This document shows, piece by piece, positions 60,048 to 64,000 of a stretch of DNA of 64,000 bases; position 1 is the first letter of the stretch; every line of letters begins with the position of its first letter. The notes under the pieces were generated by a model. It saw nothing but the letters and a program-made list of their open reading frames with translations, ran no database searches and was not told the DNA's origin. Source of the DNA: Acidimicrobiales bacterium (GTDB taxonomy: Bacteria; Actinomycetota; Acidimicrobiia; Acidimicrobiales; CAIXPF01); NCBI GenBank assembly GCA_020846295.1, contig JADLEF010000319.1, forward strand, positions 1 to 64,000. Direction: 5' to 3'. The translations under genes and the position numbers were made by a program.

Positions 60048-60803
60048 ATGAGCGACAAGGTCTCCGTCAGCATCGAGGGCGCGGTCCGTACCGTCACGTT
60101 GACCCGCCCGGAGAAGGGAAACGCCATGGACGCGGAGATGCTCCGCGCCCTGGAGGACGCCTTCGACCCGAACCCCGGGCCCGGTGACGCCGAGCGCGTG
60201 GCGGTCATCCGCGCCCAGGGCCGCGTGTTCTGCTCGGGGCTGGACCTGCGCGGGAGCCTGGGCAAGGAGCAGAACGTGGAGACGCTGTTCCACCGCGTCG
60301 AGACCTGGCCGCTGCCCGTCGTCGCCGTGGTCCAGGGTGCCGCCATCGCCGGGGGCAACGAACTGGCCCTGCACTGCGACATCGTCGTCGCCTCCGCCGA
60401 GGCCCGCTTCGGCATGTCCCTCGCCCAGGTCGGCCTGGCCCCCTCGTGGTTCCTGACCAAGAAGCTGCTCGAGGTGGGCGGCCCCGTCGCCACCCGCGAG
60501 ATCCTGCTGCTCGGCGACCCCATCCCCGCCGAGCGCATGGCGGCGCTCGGTCTCATCGCCCGCTGCGTCCCCGCCGACGAGCTCGAGGCCACCGCCACCA
60601 AGCTCGTCGACCGCCTGGTCCGCAACGCCCCCCTCTCCCTCAAAGCGATGAAGGCCACCATCAACCGGGAGATGCAGTTCCGCGACGGCATCGAACACGC
60701 CGACACCGATCAGCTGGTCCGAACCGCGCTCAAGAGCGCCGACGCCAAGGAAGGTGTCCGCGCCCGCATGGAGCGCCGCGACGCCACCTTCACCGGCGCC
60801 TGA
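60048..60803 (+). CDS. Enoyl-CoA hydratase/isomerase family protein
   Basis: TLTRPEKGNAMDAEMLRAL, VFCSGLDLRG, AAIAGGNELALHCDIVVAS. Confidence 0.94.
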   Translation: MSDKVSVSIEGAVRTVTLTRPEKGNAMDAEMLRALEDAFDPNPGPGDAERVAVIRAQGRVFCSGLDLRGSLGKEQNVETLFHRVETWPLPVVAVVQGAAIAGGNELALHCDIVVASAEARFGMSLAQVGLAPSWFLTKKLLEVGGPVATREILLLGDPIPAERMAALGLIARCVPADELEATATKLVDRLVRNAPLSLKAMKATINREMQFRDGIEHADTDQLVRTALKSADAKEGVRARMERRDATFTGA

Positions 60804-60868
60804 CCCGACCGGGGCGGGCCCCGCAACTTTTCCTCAAGGACGGCCCTCGTTCGCTCGACCATCCTCGG

Positions 60869-63487
60869 GTGACTTCCCATGCAGATGCATCAGGGCCGCC
60901 GGATGAGGCGACCCGGCCGGCGATCGGCATCGGTCGAGGCCTGACGGTCGCTGGTCGGCTGTTCACCACCGGGGCGATGGTCTTCGCCCTGCTGGCCCAG
61001 GCCAACCCCGCAGCCGCCATCCAGGTGGACGCCGACAGCGACGGCGTCGACGACTCGCTCGACATCGACGACGACGGCGACGGCGTGCTCGACTCCACCG
61101 AACGCGACACCACGTTCGAGTGGATGTACCTCAACACCCCGAGCGGGACGCAGGCCACCGGCACCATCAACTCGGTGCCCTTCACCTACGACTCGACCAC
61201 CACGATCCTGTCCAGCCCGTCGATGTACAACGTCGGCACCTTCCCGGCGCAGTACGCGGTGGCGAGTCGGAACCCGACGATCCGCAACGACATCGCCTCG
61301 ACCAACACGATCACGTTCACCGCGCCCATCTCGAACCCGGTGCTGGCGTTCTCGTCCATCGGGAACCCCATGACCCCGGTGGGGATCCAGTTCGACCGGA
61401 CCGCGGAGATCCTGTGGTCGCAGGCCGTGACCGTCAACAGCCCGACCAACTTCACCGGTGCCGAGGGCTTCGCCGTCGTGCGGCTGCCGGGCACCATGTC
61501 GCAGTTCCAGTTCGACTACACCGCGAACGAGACCTACGTGAACTTCGTGTTCGGCGCGCAGTTCGAGACGGACCGCGACAGCGACAGCGACGGCATCAGC
61601 GACCGGCTCGACATCGACAGCGACAACGACGGCATCACCGACAACGTGGAGGCGCAACCGACCAGCGGGTATGTCGCACCTTCGGGGGTGGACAGCGACG
61701 GCAACGGCCTCGATGACGCCTACGAGGCCGCGCCCGGGTCGGGCGAGGGTATCGACGTGGTGAACACCGAGTCGGCCGGCCTGCCCGACCTGCGCGACGA
61801 CAACAGCGACGGCGACGCCATGAACGACATCGCCGAGCGGGGCGACGGGCAACCGACCAGCATCACCAGCGCCGCGGACACCGACGGCGACGGCCTGCTC
61901 GACATCTTCGAGCACGGGACCGCCAACGACGCCATCACGACCGCCGACCACAACCGCACGGCCGGCACCATCGGGCTGGCCAAGGACCTGTGGTTGGGCG
62001 CCGACGGTTCCAACGCCCAGCCCCTGGTGCGCGACGTGCTGTTCCGCGACGCCACCACGGTCACCGACATCGACGGGGACGGCATCCCCGACATCACCGA
62101 GCTCGGGGCCGATCCCAACCAACCGGCCAACACCGACGGTGACAGCGACCACGACTACCTCGACACCGATTCCGATGGCGACGGCGTTGCCGACAGCGTC
62201 GAGCGCGGCGTATCGGTGGCGGCGGTGGACTTCGGCCAGGACGCCGACAACGACGGTATCCCCGACGCCATGGATCCCGACGCCACCGCCGGCGCCGACG
62301 CCGACCACGACGGCCTGCTCGACAGCTTCGCCCCGGTGGACACCGACGGTGACGGCTCGCCGGACTATCGCGACCTCGACTCGGACAACGACGGCACGCC
62401 GGACAGCAGCGACGCACACCGCACGGTGGCGACGGCCGGCGATGACACCGGCACCGCCGAACGCGGCGTGAACGTCACCATCGATGTGCTCGCCAACGAC
62501 GAGTTCCCCGCCGGTGCCAACACCACGGTCACCGTGCTCAGCACCGGCGAAGGCACCGGGCAGCACAGCGTGAACCCGGCCACCGGCGCCATCACCTACA
62601 AGCCCGCCGCCGACGACCCCGACCAGGTCACCCTGACGTACCGGGTGTGCCACACCGCCGCCGACCCCGACAGCTGCGCCGACGCCTCCATCACCCTGAC
62701 GGTGTCCAAATCGGTCATCTCCGGTCACGTCTTCCAGGACCTCGACCGCGACGGGGTGCTCGAGGCGGGCGAGGCCGACCTCTCCGGCGTCGACGTCCTG
62801 CTCATGGCGGCGGGACCCGACGGCACGTTCGGCACCTTCGACGACGTGACCGTGGCCACCGCCACCACGGCGAGCCCGTACGTGTTCGCCGGCATCGCCG
62901 ACGGCACCTACCAGGTGCGGGTCGACACGACGACCCTGCCGAAGGGTATGTACTACACCAACGATGCGGATCTCGGGGCTGACCAGACGGTGACGGTCGG
63001 CGCCACCGGGGCGTCGACCGGGCAGTCGAACCTCGGGCAGCACTACCTCAAGGTCACGGGCGTGTTCCGCGACGGTGCAGGCAACCCGCTGGCCAACCGC
63101 ACGGTCACCCTGACCGACAGCGCCGGACAGGTGTTCACCGTGACCACCGGTACGGACGGCAGCTTCGCCGTCGAAGGCAGCGCCACCAATCCGATGGTGC
63201 CGGGCGCCGCGGTCATCACCGGTGTGGACGACAACGGCAACGTCGTGCGCCAGAACGTGGCCACCGTCGCCGGCACCGCGCCGGCCGCGGCGGTGCTCAC
63301 CGCCCCGGTCGCGACCACGCCGACCGCGCCGACCCCGACGACCCCGGTCGCGCTGCCCCGCACCGGCACCAACGCCGGCGCCACCGTGGCCTGGGGCATC
63401 GGATCCTCCGCCCTCGGCGCAGCGTTCCTCCTGGTGCGAGCCGGCTTCGGCCGGCGACGCCGCCCGGCGGTGGTTCCCACCGACTGA
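60869..63487 (+). CDS. LPXTG-anchored surface protein with Asp-rich thrombospondin type-3-like calcium repeats and SdrD B-like domain
   Basis: Repeated DxDxDGxxD motifs; VISGHVFQDLDRDGVLEAGEADLSGVDV; C-terminal LPRTG-TM-RRRR sorting signal; N-terminal hydrophobic segment ending ANPAAA. Start (GTG 60869) uncertain. Confidence 0.88.
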   Translation: MTSHADASGPPDEATRPAIGIGRGLTVAGRLFTTGAMVFALLAQANPAAAIQVDADSDGVDDSLDIDDDGDGVLDSTERDTTFEWMYLNTPSGTQATGTINSVPFTYDSTTTILSSPSMYNVGTFPAQYAVASRNPTIRNDIASTNTITFTAPISNPVLAFSSIGNPMTPVGIQFDRTAEILWSQAVTVNSPTNFTGAEGFAVVRLPGTMSQFQFDYTANETYVNFVFGAQFETDRDSDSDGISDRLDIDSDNDGITDNVEAQPTSGYVAPSGVDSDGNGLDDAYEAAPGSGEGIDVVNTESAGLPDLRDDNSDGDAMNDIAERGDGQPTSITSAADTDGDGLLDIFEHGTANDAITTADHNRTAGTIGLAKDLWLGADGSNAQPLVRDVLFRDATTVTDIDGDGIPDITELGADPNQPANTDGDSDHDYLDTDSDGDGVADSVERGVSVAAVDFGQDADNDGIPDAMDPDATAGADADHDGLLDSFAPVDTDGDGSPDYRDLDSDNDGTPDSSDAHRTVATAGDDTGTAERGVNVTIDVLANDEFPAGANTTVTVLSTGEGTGQHSVNPATGAITYKPAADDPDQVTLTYRVCHTAADPDSCADASITLTVSKSVISGHVFQDLDRDGVLEAGEADLSGVDVLLMAAGPDGTFGTFDDVTVATATTASPYVFAGIADGTYQVRVDTTTLPKGMYYTNDADLGADQTVTVGATGASTGQSNLGQHYLKVTGVFRDGAGNPLANRTVTLTDSAGQVFTVTTGTDGSFAVEGSATNPMVPGAAVITGVDDNGNVVRQNVATVAGTAPAAAVLTAPVATTPTAPTPTTPVALPRTGTNAGATVAWGIGSSALGAAFLLVRAGFGRRRRPAVVPTD

Positions 63488-63508
63488 TCGCACGGCCGCT
63501 CCGTGCAA

Positions 63509-63547
63509 CGACGACGGGGACCCGCACCCAGCGGGTCCCCGTCGTCG
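63509..63547. terminator. 17-bp perfect hairpin CGACGACGGGGACCCGC-accca-GCGGGTCCCCGTCGTCG between convergent genes
   Basis: Direct reading; downstream of surface protein stop; no strong U-tract. Confidence 0.8.
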
Positions 63548-63598
63548 CGCGCCGAGCTGCGCACAGGAGCCGGTCCGGGCGACGCCGGACCGACCTCG

Positions 63599-64000
63599 TC
63601 AGCTGCCGGGCATGTTCAGCATCTGGCGGGCCACGACGTGGCGCTGCACCTGCTGGGTGCCCTCGCCGATGTCGAGGATCTTCACGTCGCGGTACAGCTT
63701 CTCGAGCAGCAGGTCGTTGCGCACCCCCGCCTCGCCGAGGATGTCCAGCGCGGTGGCCACCGCGTCGAGGATGACCGGCGGCGAGTACATCTTGGCGAAG
63801 GAGGCCTCCAACACGTTGGACTGGCCGGTCTTGGCCAGCCACACCGCGTTGAGGTACAGCAGCCGGGCGGTGTGCAGCCCTCGCCGGATCCGGGCCAGCC
63901 GCTCCAGGGCCCGCTGCCGCCGGCGGCCCTGCGCCGGGTACTCGTTGCGCACGAAGTCGACCGCGTAATCGGGCGCGGCGCGGCCCATGCCCACGCCGTG
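63599..64000 (-). CDS. Acyl-CoA dehydrogenase, C-terminal part (gene runs off the window)
   Basis: LYLNAVWLAKTGQSNVLEASFAKMYSPPVILDAVATALDILGEAG...ILDIGEGTQQVQRHVVARQML. Confidence 0.85.
   Translation of the reverse strand, partial: HGVGMGRAAPDYAVDFVRNEYPAQGRRRQRALERLARIRRGLHTARLLYLNAVWLAKTGQSNVLEASFAKMYSPPVILDAVATALDILGEAGVRNDLLLEKLYRDVKILDIGEGTQQVQRHVVARQMLNMPGS

Overview
This window is a very GC-rich, densely packed chromosomal segment of actinobacterial character (possibly class Acidimicrobiia; inference only). I found no phage, transposase, CRISPR array, rRNA or convincing tRNA. Most genes are catabolic: (i) a paaEDCBA phenylacetyl-CoA epoxidase operon (minus strand) divergent from a PaaX-type regulator, with a perfect 10-bp inverted repeat between them; (ii) many CoA ligases, CoA transferases, acyl-CoA dehydrogenases, SDRs, LLM flavin oxidoreductases, a BVMO and two D-aminoacylase-type amidohydrolases; (iii) a branched-chain-type ABC transporter locus with a LivH-LivM-LivG triple fusion, LivF and two tandem substrate-binding lipoproteins that share a 125-nt identical tract; (iv) a cluster at 53.9-60.8 kb (CoA ligase, ketosynthase, amidohydrolase, Ltp2-like thiolase fold, DUF35, enoyl-CoA hydratase); (v) an LPRTG-anchored, calcium-repeat surface protein. 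The most unusual signals are: an interspersed palindrome ATACC-N4-GGTAT, present far above composition expectation and placed inside CDSs using codons that look rare here; compound intergenic palindromes sharing the 20-bp core CCGAATCGGCGCCGATTCGG; a dodecin-USP-like fusion protein; a gene-conversion-like tract between SBP paralogues; a nested-hairpin RNA candidate at 59.8-60.0 kb; and widespread TAGNNT boxes 6-9 nt upstream of start codons, suggesting leaderless transcription. All homology calls come from recognising motifs in the supplied translations; no database search was run.
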